Source: Mycolicibacter longobardus
GTDB taxonomy: Bacteria > Actinomycetota > Actinomycetes > Mycobacteriales > Mycobacteriaceae
Direction: 5' to 3'
Length of the DNA stretch: 64,000 bases
NCBI RefSeq assembly: GCF_002102265.1
Contig: NZ_LQPG01000057.1
Coordinates: forward strand, 1 to 64,000
Numbering within the stretch: position 1 is the first letter of the stretch; each line of letters starts with the position of its first letter. Made by a program: the position numbers and the translations under genes. The notes under the pieces were generated by a model that worked only from the letters and a program-made list of their open reading frames with translations, did not search any database and was not told where the DNA came from. Below, one piece after another: positions 52,923-62,600 of the stretch.

Positions 52923-54802
52923 CGCCGCCGGCCCCGGCCGCACCAGTGGGGAACTTCTCGGCGACCGCGCTGCGCCTGGCCCGCCGGATGGGCCCGCAGC
53001 GCAGGTTGATCGCGGCGGTCGTCTGCCTGTCGCTGGGCGGCATCGCGATCGGCGTGGCGGGACCGCGCATCCTGGGGCATGCCACCGATCTGGTGTTCAA
53101 CGGGATCATCGGCCGCGGTCTGCCGGCCGGGATGAGCAAGCAGCAGGCTGTCGACGCCGCCCGTGCTGCGGGCCAGGGCACCTACGCCGACATGCTGTCG
53201 GGAATGGACGTGGTGCCCGGCGCCGGCATCGACTTCACCGCCGTGGCGCACACCCTGACGTTGGCGATGGGACTGTATCTGGTTGCCGCACTGATGGTCT
53301 GGACCCAGGCCCGGCTGCTCAACAAGATCCTGCAGCGCACCATGCGGGCGTTGCGCCGCGATGTCGAGGACAAGGTGCACCGGCTGCCGCTGCGCTACTT
53401 CGACACTTCTCGGCGCGGTGAGCTGCTGAGCCGGCTCACCAACGACGTCGACAACACCGCGACGTCGGTCTCGATGACGGTCAGTCAACTGTTCTCCTCG
53501 GTGCTGACCGTGCTGGTGGTGCTGGCGATGATGCTGTCCATCTCGCCGCTGCTGGCCGCGATCACGCTGGCCGGGGTGCCGGTGTCGCTGCTGGCCGTGC
53601 GCGCGATCACCCGGCGCTCGCAACGGCTGTTCGCCGCGCAGTGGGCAGCCACCGGGCGGCTCAACGCCCACCTGGAGGAGACCTACAGCGGTTTCACACT
53701 GGTGCGGACGTTCGGTCGCCGGGACTGGGCGCAGCAGCGTTTCGATGACTGCAACGACGAGTTGTACCGGGCCGGGTTCGGCGCTCAGTTCTTCTCCGGG
53801 TTGGTGGCACCGGCGACCGGGCTGGTTGCCAACCTGGGCTATGTCGCGGTGGCCGTGATCGGCGGATTCCAGTTGGCCACCGGGCAGATCACCCTGGGCA
53901 GCGTCCAGGCGTTCATCGCCTACGTTCGCCAGTTCAACCAGCCGCTGGGGAACCTGGCGGCGATGTTCAACGCCCTGCAGTCCGGGGCCGCCAGCGCCGA
54001 GCGGGTGTTCGAGTTCCTCGACGAGCCCGAGGAACCAGCTGCCCCGACAGCGGCTCTGTCTTTTGAGTCACTTGACGGCTCCGGCGGGCGAGTGGAGTTC
54101 CGCGATGTCAGCTTCGGCTACCGACCCGGTGTGCCGGTGCTCGAGGAGCTGTCGCTGGACGTGGCGCCGGGCAGCACGGTGGCGATCGTCGGCCCGACCG
54201 GGGCGGGAAAGACCACCCTGGTCAATCTTTTGATGCGGTTCTACGACGTGGACCGCGGGCAGATCCTGATCGACGGCGTCGACATCACCGGCGTGGACCG
54301 CCACGCGCTGCGCTCGTCGATCGGGATGGTGCTGCAGGACACCTGGCTGTTCACCGGAACCATCGCCGAGAACATCGGCTATGGCCGGCCCGACGCCACC
54401 GAAGACGAGATCGTCGAGGCTGCCCGCGCCGCGCATGCCGACGCGTTCGTGCGGGCCCTACCGGCCGGCTACGCCACCCGGGTCAACGACGACGGCGCCG
54501 CGATCAGTGCCGGCGAGAAGCAGCTGATCACCATCGCCCGGGCATTCCTGGCCCGGCCGCAGCTGCTCATCCTGGACGAGGCGACCAGTTCGGTGGACAC
54601 CCGCACCGAGCTGCTGATCCAGAAGGCGATGCGGGAACTGCGCCGGGATCGTACGAGTTTCATTATCGCCCACCGGCTTTCGACGATCCGCGACGCCGAC
54701 CTGATCCTGGTGATGCAGGCCGGCCGGATCGTCGAGCAGGGCACCCACACCGAGTTGCTGGCCCGCCGCGGGGCGTACTGGGCGATGGCCGAGAGCAGCT
54801 GA
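52919..54802 (+). CDS. ABC exporter half-transporter, catalytic subunit (Rv1272c-like)
   Basis: A 627-residue partner half-exporter. It has an extended extracytoplasmic loop (about residues 55-105) between the first two membrane helices. The nucleotide-binding domain has Walker A GPTGAGKTT (Lys431), the variant signature ISAGEKQL and a canonical Walker B LLILDEATSSVD, so it supplies the catalytic glutamate missing in its partner. The GTG start overlaps the preceding TGA. Confidence 0.93.
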   Translation: MTPPAPAAPVGNFSATALRLARRMGPQRRLIAAVVCLSLGGIAIGVAGPRILGHATDLVFNGIIGRGLPAGMSKQQAVDAARAAGQGTYADMLSGMDVVPGAGIDFTAVAHTLTLAMGLYLVAALMVWTQARLLNKILQRTMRALRRDVEDKVHRLPLRYFDTSRRGELLSRLTNDVDNTATSVSMTVSQLFSSVLTVLVVLAMMLSISPLLAAITLAGVPVSLLAVRAITRRSQRLFAAQWAATGRLNAHLEETYSGFTLVRTFGRRDWAQQRFDDCNDELYRAGFGAQFFSGLVAPATGLVANLGYVAVAVIGGFQLATGQITLGSVQAFIAYVRQFNQPLGNLAAMFNALQSGAASAERVFEFLDEPEEPAAPTAALSFESLDGSGGRVEFRDVSFGYRPGVPVLEELSLDVAPGSTVAIVGPTGAGKTTLVNLLMRFYDVDRGQILIDGVDITGVDRHALRSSIGMVLQDTWLFTGTIAENIGYGRPDATEDEIVEAARAAHADAFVRALPAGYATRVNDDGAAISAGEKQLITIARAFLARPQLLILDEATSSVDTRTELLIQKAMRELRRDRTSFIIAHRLSTIRDADLILVMQAGRIVEQGTHTELLARRGAYWAMAESS

Positions 54803-55134
54803 ACTCAGGCCGAAATCATCGGAGAAATCAACCGTTGCTGACCGGTGGTCACCGGCGTAGATTCGACCGCGAAGCAGGCCCGGTCGTGACCGATCCGAAG
54901 AGCTGGTCCAGTGGGTGGAAGCCAGCCGCGCAGGAAGTGTGAGACGCCCCCCACGTCCCTCCGGGCCTGCCCCATTTTCTCCGGTGACAGCTGGACCCGG
55001 ACCCCCACATGACGAGTTGCCCGGCTGCGAGCGACAAATCGGAACGGACCCATCTGGGCATCCGCCGTTGTCGCTGTGAGCCGGGCAACTCTGCTATCCC
55101 CCGCCGACGCCGACGAACCCGGGTGAACCGCCGA
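54803..55134. other. Intergenic region between convergent genes
   Basis: 332 nt with no supported gene between the stop of the ABC exporter and the stop of the nitroreductase gene. Its right half contains the 78-bp palindromic element at 55014-55091; the rest shows nothing I can name. Confidence 0.6.
55014..55091. repeat. 78-bp palindromic element between convergent genes
   Basis: Outer 13-bp perfect arms GAGTTGCCCGGCT (55014-55026) and AGCCGGGCAACTC (55079-55091), then a 3x3 internal loop and an inner 8-bp stem AGCGACAA (55030-55037) / TTGTCGCT (55068-55075) around a 30-nt loop. The RNA of either strand would fold strongly. It could serve as a bidirectional terminator or be a mobile miniature repeat. 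Confidence 0.75.
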
Positions 55135-56112
55135 TCAACCCTTCAGGTGCAGCACGTCGGCCAGCGGACGCCGCGGGGTGGGCGCCGGGGTCTTCTCCAG
55201 CGCGGGCGTGCCCCCGACCCGGATCAGGATCTGCGGCAGATCATCGCCACCGACCAGCCCGGCGAGCAGCCCCCGGGCCGCGGGCACCTCGGTCAGGTGG
55301 GTCACCGGGCAGGTCGCCAAACCGGCCATGGTGCATTCCAGCAGCACCGTCGAGAGCGCCTCTCCGCAGGCCAGCGCATCGCCCGGGTCGTCACTGGCGG
55401 TGGACAGCAGCACGATCTTCGAGTGGTCGTCGCCGACCTCGAGACGCCGCTCCCGGTTGTGGGTCACCGGGAACGTCCGCCCGATGTCGACCCGGTCGCT
55501 CTCGGCGGCCGAGACCAGCGCGCTCTCCGGGATCCCGTCGGAGACCTCGAACGGCGCGGTCCACCAGCCGAGCTCAGCGTGATACGACGCGTCGTACAAG
55601 CGCAGCGCCTCGGTGAGCTCGGAGGCCTCGGCGAGCTTGGAACGCAGGTCGTCGGCCAGCACGCACAGCCGCACCGGGTCCTCCACACAGCTGTACAGCA
55701 CCGACTCGACCGGCTCCCAATTGCTCGGGACCATGAACGGGAGCCGATCGGTCCGCCGCATCAGGATCGCGTTGGCGCGATACCGATGCATATCGGTGAC
55801 CCGCCCACCGGGGGTGAACCTGATCGAAGCCAGATGCTCCGGTCGCTCCGCATCCGGGAACCGCTCGACCTGCGCCGCCCATCCGGCCGCAGCCATGGCC
55901 ACCCGCAGGTGATCGAGCACCGCTCCGCAACTGATCAACGCCTCACGCGCCGACTGGTCGCCGTGCACGGCGCGGGTGGAATCCAGGTACAGCTCGAGCC
56001 GACCCCGGTCAGCCACCCACCGCCAGGGCTGGCTGTTGTGCAGCGAAGGCGCTCGGCAGGCCAGCCGCACCGCCTCGGTGAGGACTTCGGAGTCCACGGT
56101 CGTCTCCAGCAT
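55135..56112 (-). CDS. Acg-like putative nitroreductase
   Basis: A 325-residue protein of the Acg family, a nitroreductase-fold group known in mycobacteria for FMN binding and for control by the dormancy regulator DosR. Features are APSLHNSQPWRWVADRGRLE at the N-terminus, RRTDRLPFMVP in the middle and CGEALSTVLLECTMAGLATC followed by LPQILIRVGG at the C-terminus. A candidate DosR box lies 57-76 nt upstream of the ATG. Whether it reduces nitro compounds or only stores flavin is unclear. Confidence 0.88.
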   Translation of the reverse strand: MLETTVDSEVLTEAVRLACRAPSLHNSQPWRWVADRGRLELYLDSTRAVHGDQSAREALISCGAVLDHLRVAMAAAGWAAQVERFPDAERPEHLASIRFTPGGRVTDMHRYRANAILMRRTDRLPFMVPSNWEPVESVLYSCVEDPVRLCVLADDLRSKLAEASELTEALRLYDASYHAELGWWTAPFEVSDGIPESALVSAAESDRVDIGRTFPVTHNRERRLEVGDDHSKIVLLSTASDDPGDALACGEALSTVLLECTMAGLATCPVTHLTEVPAARGLLAGLVGGDDLPQILIRVGGTPALEKTPAPTPRRPLADVLHLKG

Positions 56113-56168
56113 CAGCCACCTCCAACGGATCTGTTGACCTCAGGTTTCCAGCCCGGGTCGGGCCGCAA

Positions 56169-56188
56169 CAGGGGCCGTTAGTCCCTGG
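56169..56188 (-). promoter_or_regulatory. Candidate DosR binding box
   Basis: On the minus strand the 20-mer CCAGGGACTAACGGCCCCTG contains GGGACT-AA-CG-G-CCC, close to the DosR consensus (TTSGGGACTWWAGTCCCSAA, core GGGACTNNNGNCCC). It lies 57 nt before the start of an Acg-like gene, the gene family most characteristic of the DosR regulon. Confidence 0.6.
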
Positions 56189-56209
56189 CCGGGCGGCGTT
56201 GTACCCACG

Positions 56210-57322
56210 TCAGTCGTCGGCGCGGCGCCGGACACGGAACAGATTCACCTCACTCTTGATGCCCTTGAGGTGGCGTCCACCGGCGAACGACCACTGAAAG
56301 GCCGCGGCTTCGGCCAGCGCCGCCCGCACCGGCTCCGCGACCAGCACCGTGCCCGGCCGCGCCACCCCGGTTATCCGGCTGGCGGTGTTGACCGGGCTGC
56401 CGAACCAGTCCCCGACCCGGCTGACCGCCTCCCCGGAAGCCACACCGGCACGAAGCCGGGGCAGGCTGTCGTCGGCCTGGGCCGCCTCAACCAGCCGCAG
56501 CATCGCATCGACCAGCGGGGCCGGTTCCGGGCAGACGAACATCACCGCATCGCCGATGGTCTTGATGAATCGCACCGGGGGAACGGCGATCTCGTGCCCC
56601 AGCACGGTCAACCGCTCGGCGAGCTGGACCAGCTCCTCGGGCGGCACCATCTCCCCGAGGCGGGTGAAGCCCACCAGGTCGGCGAAGGCGACGGTGATCT
56701 GCCGGGCCCCCGGCAGCGGTGCGCCCGCCAACCGCTCGCTGGCGGTGACGGCGTCGATGTCGAGCTGATGACGCAACTGCACCATCAGCATGTCCTGGAC
56801 GAACGGGCCCAGCAACGGCGCCAGCCCGGCCACCATTTCTCGCGAGCGCTGCGCGATCTCCAACTCGGTGACGCCCGGCTCGCCGATGGCGGACAACACC
56901 GTGAAGCGCATGAACTCAGCCGTGTGGGCCAACCCGTCGGCCAGCACGCGAGCGGTCTGCAGGGCCTGCTCGGCATCGATACCGGCCTCGATGAAGCGGC
57001 GCGCATGCTGGGCGATGCTGGCGTCGGCGCGCATCTGCACCGGGGCATCCGGATCGTCCATCCAGGGCAGCCCGATCGCCCGCTGCAGGCGCTGCAACTG
57101 ATCGAGGTCGACTCCAGTGGATTCACTGATCTCGCGAGCCGAAATATACGTTCCGTCGTCGCCGATCAGCCGTCGCGACGCCAAGAACATCGGCGAAACC
57201 GTGCCGCGAATCTCTTCGGCGGTGATGCCCTGTCCCAGCAGCCATTCGATCAGCTCGGCGCGTTCGGCACGCGGGGTACCTTCCATCCCGTCCAGCAGTT
57301 CTTCGATCTCGGGGTCAGCCAC
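56210..57322 (-). CDS. Class III adenylate cyclase with N-terminal regulatory domain (Rv1264-like)
   Basis: A 370-residue cyclase. Residues 1-200 are a helical regulatory domain (RAERAELIEWLLGQGITAEE), which in the M. tuberculosis orthologue inhibits the enzyme except at acid pH. The catalytic domain (206-370) has all key residues: metal ligands Asp215 and Asp258, substrate-specifying Lys254 and Asp305, and transition-state Asn312 and Arg316. It is therefore expected to make cAMP actively. It is divergent from the C-S lyase gene with 32 nt between starts. Confidence 0.93.
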   Translation of the reverse strand: MADPEIEELLDGMEGTPRAERAELIEWLLGQGITAEEIRGTVSPMFLASRRLIGDDGTYISAREISESTGVDLDQLQRLQRAIGLPWMDDPDAPVQMRADASIAQHARRFIEAGIDAEQALQTARVLADGLAHTAEFMRFTVLSAIGEPGVTELEIAQRSREMVAGLAPLLGPFVQDMLMVQLRHQLDIDAVTASERLAGAPLPGARQITVAFADLVGFTRLGEMVPPEELVQLAERLTVLGHEIAVPPVRFIKTIGDAVMFVCPEPAPLVDAMLRLVEAAQADDSLPRLRAGVASGEAVSRVGDWFGSPVNTASRITGVARPGTVLVAEPVRAALAEAAAFQWSFAGGRHLKGIKSEVNLFRVRRRADD

Positions 57323-57354
57323 GCCGCAAACGTATCTCGCGGCAGACTGTCGGT

Positions 57355-58509
57355 GTGTCTGAAGTCTTCGATGCGTTGACCCCCGATCAACTCCGCGCGC
57401 GCAACACCGTCAAGTGGAACCAGTTCGGCCCCGACGTGCTGCCGCTGTGGATCGCCGAGATGGACTTCCCCACCGCGCCGGCGGTGCTCGACGGGATACG
57501 TGCCTGCGTGGCCAGCGAAGAGTTCGGCTACCCGTCGTTGCGTTCCGGCACGCTGCCCACCGCGCTCGCGCAGTGGTGCGAGCGCCGCTACGGCTGGACC
57601 ATCCGGCCGGAATGGGTGCGGGTGGTGCCCGACGTCCTCAAGGGCATGGAGGTGGTGATCGAGTTCCTCACCCGCCCGGAGAGCCCGGTGGCACTACCGG
57701 TTCCGGCCTACATGCCGTTCTTCGACCTGCTGACCGTCACCGGACGCCAGCGTGTGGAAATCCAGATGACACAGGATGATTCCGGTCGCTATGTGATGGA
57801 CCTGGACGCCCTGGAGGCCGCGTTCGCCGCCGGGGCCGGGTCGCTGATCCTGTGCAACCCGAACAACCCACTGGGTACCGCGTTCACCGCCGAGGAGATC
57901 AGTGCGATGGTCGAGATCGCCGCGCGCCACGGCGCCCGGGTGATCGCCGACGAGATCCACGCCCCGCTGGTCTACGACCGTCCGCACGTCCCCGCCGCTT
58001 CGGTGTCCGACGTCGCCGCCGACACCGTCATCACGGTGATGTCGGCGTCCAAGGGCTGGAACCTGCCCGGGCTGATGTGCGCCCAGGTGGTCCTGTCCAA
58101 TCCGCGCGACGTCGAGGCATGGCGCAAGATCAACGTGCTGCACACCATGGGCGCAGCCACCGTCGGCATCCGCGCCAACATCGCCGCCTACAGCCACGGC
58201 GGTGAGTGGCTGGACGGTCTGCTGGGCTACCTGCGGGCCAATCGGGATCACCTGAGCCGGGCGCTGCCCGAGGCGGTACCGGGTCTGCGGGTCAGCCACC
58301 CCGAGGCCACCTATCTGGCCTGGGTCGATTTCCGGGAGCTGGGGCTGGCGGCCGAACCGGCCGAGATCCTGCTGACCGATGCGCGGGTGGCGCTGAGCCC
58401 GGGCATCCCGTTCGGCGGCGGCCGGGGCTTCGCACGGCTGAACTTCGCGACCACCCGGGCGATCCTGGACCGGGCGATCGAGGCAATGGCCTCGGCGTTG
58501 AGCCGCTAG
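57355..58509 (+). CDS. PatB/MalY-type PLP-dependent C-S lyase
   Basis: A 384-residue fold-type I aminotransferase-like enzyme of the MalY/PatB group, which cleaves cystathionine or related thioethers. The PLP lysine is Lys233 (SASKGWNLPGL), with Asn168/Asn170 in CNPNNPLGT and Asp199 in IADEIH. The GTG start at 57355 gives the family N-terminus FDALTPDQLRARNTVKW. Substrate preference cannot be read from the sequence. Confidence 0.9.
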   Translation: MSEVFDALTPDQLRARNTVKWNQFGPDVLPLWIAEMDFPTAPAVLDGIRACVASEEFGYPSLRSGTLPTALAQWCERRYGWTIRPEWVRVVPDVLKGMEVVIEFLTRPESPVALPVPAYMPFFDLLTVTGRQRVEIQMTQDDSGRYVMDLDALEAAFAAGAGSLILCNPNNPLGTAFTAEEISAMVEIAARHGARVIADEIHAPLVYDRPHVPAASVSDVAADTVITVMSASKGWNLPGLMCAQVVLSNPRDVEAWRKINVLHTMGAATVGIRANIAAYSHGGEWLDGLLGYLRANRDHLSRALPEAVPGLRVSHPEATYLAWVDFRELGLAAEPAEILLTDARVALSPGIPFGGGRGFARLNFATTRAILDRAIEAMASALSR

Positions 58510-58519
58510 CCTGGCCGGC

Positions 58520-58957
58520 ATGTCCTGTGTGTTCTGCGCCGTGGTGGCCGGTGACGCCCCGGCCGTGCGGATCTTCGAAGACGACGATTACCTGGCGTTG
58601 CTCGACATCCGGCCGTTCACCCGCGGCCACACCCTGGTGATCCCCAAACAGCACTTCGTGGACCTGACCGACACCCCGGCGGCGACGCTGGCCGGCATGC
58701 TCACCATCGGGCAGCGGATCGCGCGGGCGGCGCGGACCTCCGGGCTGCACGCCGACGGCAACAACCTGGTGATCAACGACGGCCGGGCGGCCTTCCAGAG
58801 CGTGTTTCACATCCACCTGCACGTGGTGCCGCGCCGTGACGGCGACAAGTTGTCCTTCGCCAAGGGCTTGCTGGTGCGCCGCGACCCGGACCGAGAGGCC
58901 ACCGGGGAGATCCTGCGGAACGCACTGGCGGAAGCCGACACCGCGCAGTCAGACTGA
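58520..58957 (+). CDS. HIT family hydrolase (Rv1262c-like)
   Basis: A 145-residue histidine-triad protein: HIT motif HIHLHVV (His97, His99, His101), zinc-type cysteines Cys3 and Cys6, and NDGRAAFQSVFHIH. Family members hydrolyse nucleoside phosphoramidates or dinucleoside polyphosphates. It follows the C-S lyase gene by 10 nt and precedes the F420 protein by 3 nt, so the three are probably one operon. Confidence 0.93.
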   Translation: MSCVFCAVVAGDAPAVRIFEDDDYLALLDIRPFTRGHTLVIPKQHFVDLTDTPAATLAGMLTIGQRIARAARTSGLHADGNNLVINDGRAAFQSVFHIHLHVVPRRDGDKLSFAKGLLVRRDPDREATGEILRNALAEADTAQSD

Positions 58958-58960
58958 GTC

Positions 58961-59410
58961 ATGGACATTTCCAGCTGGGTAGAGCAACAGGTCGGGGTTC
59001 CGCTGCTGCGTCTGCACGACAGGCTCTACCAAGGCACCAACGGGCGGATCGGCCACCGGTTTCCGGGCGTTCCGCCAAGTCTGCTGCTGCACACCGTCGG
59101 CGCCAAGACCGGGCAGGCCCGCACCAATTCGTTGACCTACGCCCGCGACGGCGAGAACTACCTGATAGTCGCGTCCATGGGCGGCGCTCCCCGCTCCCCC
59201 GGCTGGTTTCACAACCTCAAGGCCCATCCCGACGTCGAAATCAACGTCGGCCCCAAGCGGTTCGGCGTCACCGCGCGGCCGGTGCTGCCCGACGACCCGG
59301 ACTACGCCCGGCTGTGGCGGACAGTCAACGTCAACAACGCCAATCGTTACGACGCCTATCAGCGGCGCACGACCCGTCCGATCCCGGTGGTGGTGTTGAC
59401 GCCGCGCTGA
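58961..59410 (+). CDS. Ddn-like deazaflavin (F420)-dependent nitroreductase family protein
   Basis: A 149-residue split beta-barrel protein of the F420H2-dependent quinone/nitroreductase group (Rv1261c-like). Features are LLLHTVGAKTGQARTNSLTY, SMGGAPRSPGWFHNLKAHPD and VEINVGPKRFGV, the F420-binding pattern seen in Ddn. Activation of nitroimidazole drugs is a property of some members only. The large palindrome at 59420 begins 10 nt after the stop. Confidence 0.92.
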   Translation: MDISSWVEQQVGVPLLRLHDRLYQGTNGRIGHRFPGVPPSLLLHTVGAKTGQARTNSLTYARDGENYLIVASMGGAPRSPGWFHNLKAHPDVEINVGPKRFGVTARPVLPDDPDYARLWRTVNVNNANRYDAYQRRTTRPIPVVVLTPR

Positions 59411-59419
59411 CTTGTTGGC

Positions 59420-59477
59420 CGAGCAGACGCAGAATCGCACTGCGGAAGCTCGGTGGATGCGATTCTGCGTCTGCTCG
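59420..59477. repeat. 58-bp palindromic element with 20-bp perfect arms
   Basis: CGAGCAGACGCAGAATCGCA (59420-59439) is repeated in perfect inverted orientation at 59458-59477 around an 18-nt loop. It lies 10 nt after the stop of the F420 protein and upstream of the PGRS protease gene. I recall similar GCAGACGCA-type palindromes between genes in other mycobacteria; this was not checked. It could end transcription or be a miniature repeat. Confidence 0.8.
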
Positions 59478-59565
59478 CGGTGATGCTCACGCCGACGTCT
59501 TTCACTTAGTCAGCACTGTTTCCTGGATTGGCTAGCTGTACCCTTTTGCTCAGGGACAACTCAGC

Positions 59566-59571
59566 TAGTAT
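59566..59571 (+). promoter_or_regulatory. Candidate -10 element of the PGRS protease gene
   Basis: TAGTAT lies 32 nt before the ATG and fits the SigA -10 consensus TANNNT. No -35 with ideal spacing is visible (TTGCTC is 14 nt upstream), so this is a weak call. Confidence 0.35.
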
Positions 59572-59602
59572 GTGTGCGAGACGTCACAGACTAGGGAGTG
59601 CG

Positions 59603-62600
59603 ATGACTCGTCGGAGCGGGCAGCGCAAGCCCAAGTCAAAACACAGTCGGCTGGTAGGCGCGGGTGCCGCGATCGGGGCTTTCCTCACTTTCGGGCTGAC
59701 ACCGGCCGTTCCCGCAGCGCACGCCGACGGGCTGGACCTGGACTGGCTCGTTGAGCTGTTCACCCCGGACCCCGGGGTGGCTGCGGACTCCGACCCGTTC
59801 GGTACCGCGGCACTGTTCGACCAACTCTTCTACGACCCGCTGAACACCCAGATCCAGGCCTGGATCACCAGCCCCTTCGGCGAGCAGATCAACACCGGCA
59901 TCAACCAACTGCTCGGGGCCTATGTGATCGGCAATGGAGTCGACGGGACAGCCGACAACCCCAACGGCGGCGCCGGGGGCCTGTGGTTCGGCAACGGCGG
60001 TGACGGTTTCGACCAGAGCGCCGCCGGGGTGGCCGGCGGCAACGGCGGGGCGGCCGGGATGTTCGGCGACGGCGGGGCAGGCGGTGACGGTGGAGCCGGT
60101 GCCGCGGGCGGCATCGGCGGCACCGGCGGGTGGCTGATGGGCAACGGCGGCGCCGGCGGCGCCGGCGGGATCGGGATCAACGGCGGGGCCGGTGGCACCG
60201 GGGGTGCCGGCGGCGACGCGATCGGCTGGTTGTTCGGCAACGGCGGTGCCGGCGGCGAAGGCGGTGCCGGCGCCGGTGGCACGGCCGGGCCGGCGGCCTT
60301 CGCCGGAGGCACGGGCGGGCTGGGCGGTAACGGCGGCGCGGGTGGATCCAGCTCGGCACAGTACGGCGACGGCGGCCGCGGTGGCACCGGCGGAACCGGC
60401 GGCACAGGTGGGGCCGGCGGCTCCGGAACCGCCGGTGCGGACGCCACGGTCGCGGGCGGAGCCGGCGGCAACGGCGGCGACGGGATGCAGGGCGGCAACG
60501 GCGGGGCGGGCGGAGCCGGCGGCGCGGGCGGAGCTTCGACCCAAGGCAACGCGGGCCTGCAGGGCACCGGCGGAAACGGCGGAAACGGCGGGGCCGGCGG
60601 CAATCCCGGCGACGGCGGGGCCGGCGCCAACGGCAACGCCGGCAACCCGGACGGGGGCCGAGGCGGCAACGGCGGTCTGGTCGGCGCCGGCGGCATCGGC
60701 GGTGACGGCGGGGCGGGTTCCATCCAGGGCGCCGGCGGGGCAACCGGCGCGGCACCGACCACGTCCGCGGGGCACGGCGGCGCCGGCGGCAACGGCTACG
60801 ACGCGGCCGCCGACCCGAACGCCATCGCGGGCACCAACGGCGGCAACGGCGGCGACGGAGGAACCGGCAGCCTGCACGGCAACGGCGGAGCCGGCGGGGC
60901 GGGCGGTAACGGCGCCGTCGGAGCGAACGGCACCGCCGCCCTCAACGGCGGCAACGCCGGTAACGGCGGCAACGGGGGCAGGGGCGGCGCCGGCGGCGAC
61001 TCGCTCGGCGACGGCAACGGTGGAGCGGGCGGCGCCGGCGGCAATGCCGGCGACGGCGGCCGAGGCTTGGACCAAAAGTATCTGCCCCCCAGCGCCACTC
61101 TGCCCGGCAGCGGCGGAGTCGGCGGAACCGGCGGGGCCGGCGGAGCCGGCGGCAGCAGCGTCAGCGCACATGGTGACGGCACCGGCAACGGCGGCGCGGG
61201 TGGCGCAGGCGGCGCCGGCGGAAACGGCGGCGGCAACGGCATCGCCACACTGGATGTGGCCAACAACGTGCCCTACGGCAGCGGCGGCGACGGTGGAGCC
61301 GGCGGCGCCGGAGGTAACGGCGGCCTCGGCGACACCGGGGCGTCCGGCGGCGGTACCGGCTTCAACGGCGGCCACGGCGGTGCCGGCGGCAGCGGCGGCG
61401 CGGGCGGTTCGGCCTACGACGGCAACCCGGCCATCGGTGAGCACGGCAGGTTCGGCACCAACGGCAACGGTGGCGCCGGCGGCGCCGGCGGCAGCGGGGG
61501 CGGCGGCGGCACCGGTGGGATCGGCGACGACAGTGCCGGTGGGACCGGAGGCAACGGCGGCAACGGCGGGGCAGCCGGTGACGGCGGAGCACCCGGGTCC
61601 GGGTTCTACGCCCAGCCCGGGATCAACCGAGCACCGGTCGGAATCGGCGGCGACGGCGGCGACGGCGGCACGGCGGGATCCGGTGGGGCCGGCGGCGCCG
61701 GCGATACCGGGTTCAACGGCGGCCAAGGCGGCAGCGGCGGGATCGGCGGTGCCGGTGGCAACGGCGGGGATGCCGCCGGCGACTACTACGCGCAGGGCTC
61801 CAGCGCCGGCAACGGTGGCAACGGCGGCGACGGCGGTGACGCCGGAACGGGCGGCGCGGGCGCCCAAGCGGGCACCGGCGGCAACGCCGGCGCGGGCGGC
61901 GACGGCGGCAACGGTGGCAACGGCGGTGACGCCACCCTGACCGGACGGAATGTGCACGGCGGCGCAGCCGGTGACGGCGGCGACGGCGGAGCGGCGGGCG
62001 CGGTCGCCGCCGGCGGAGCCGGAGCCCAGGGCGGCGACGGCGGTGACGGCGGCGTCGGCGGTATCGGCGGGGCAGTCGGCAGCAACGGCGCCAACGGCGC
62101 CGGGGGTTCCGGCGGAGCCGGTTCCGGCGGTGGGCCCGCCGGTGAGACCGGCGGGCCCGACGGACCGGTGAACGTCGCTATCCCGCTGTACATGCAGAGC
62201 GGCGGCATCAGCCCCATCGTCTACATCTCGATCAACGGCGGGCCGCCGGTGCCGGTCCAGATCGACACCGGCTCTACCGGTCTGACCATCCTGAACAGCG
62301 CAGTCGGCAACCCGGGTGGGCTCGGCAGCGTGCTGCTGTCCGGCAGCGCCAGCTACGCCGGCCTGGGCAACAACAGCTACGGCTACCAGACCTACAGCAC
62401 CACGGTGGGATTCTGCGACAAGCTCGGCGACTGCCCGGACAGCCTGATCACCGATCCGACCGGCGTCAACGTGGTCACCGCCGGGTCGAACGCACTGATG
62501 ACGCAGTACTTCAACAGCTACGGCATCGTCGGGGTGCTCGGCATCGGACCCAACAACGGCTTTGCCGGCACCTCGACGATCATCTCGGCCTTGCCCGGTG

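Noticed and set aside
54805..55088. Short minus-strand open frames after the ABC exporter
   Set aside because: They run through the 78-bp palindrome, lack ribosome sites and resemble no known protein.
59636..61957. 773-codon minus-strand open frame opposite the PGRS gene, and other Pro-rich frames there
   Set aside because: They are translations of the complementary GGCGGC repeats. The plus-strand protein has a signal peptide, ribosome site and a conserved protease domain.
59980..62160. CRISPR-like or tandem DNA array
   Set aside because: The repeats are irregular GGNGGN codons of PGRS protein sequence, not fixed-length direct repeats with unique spacers.
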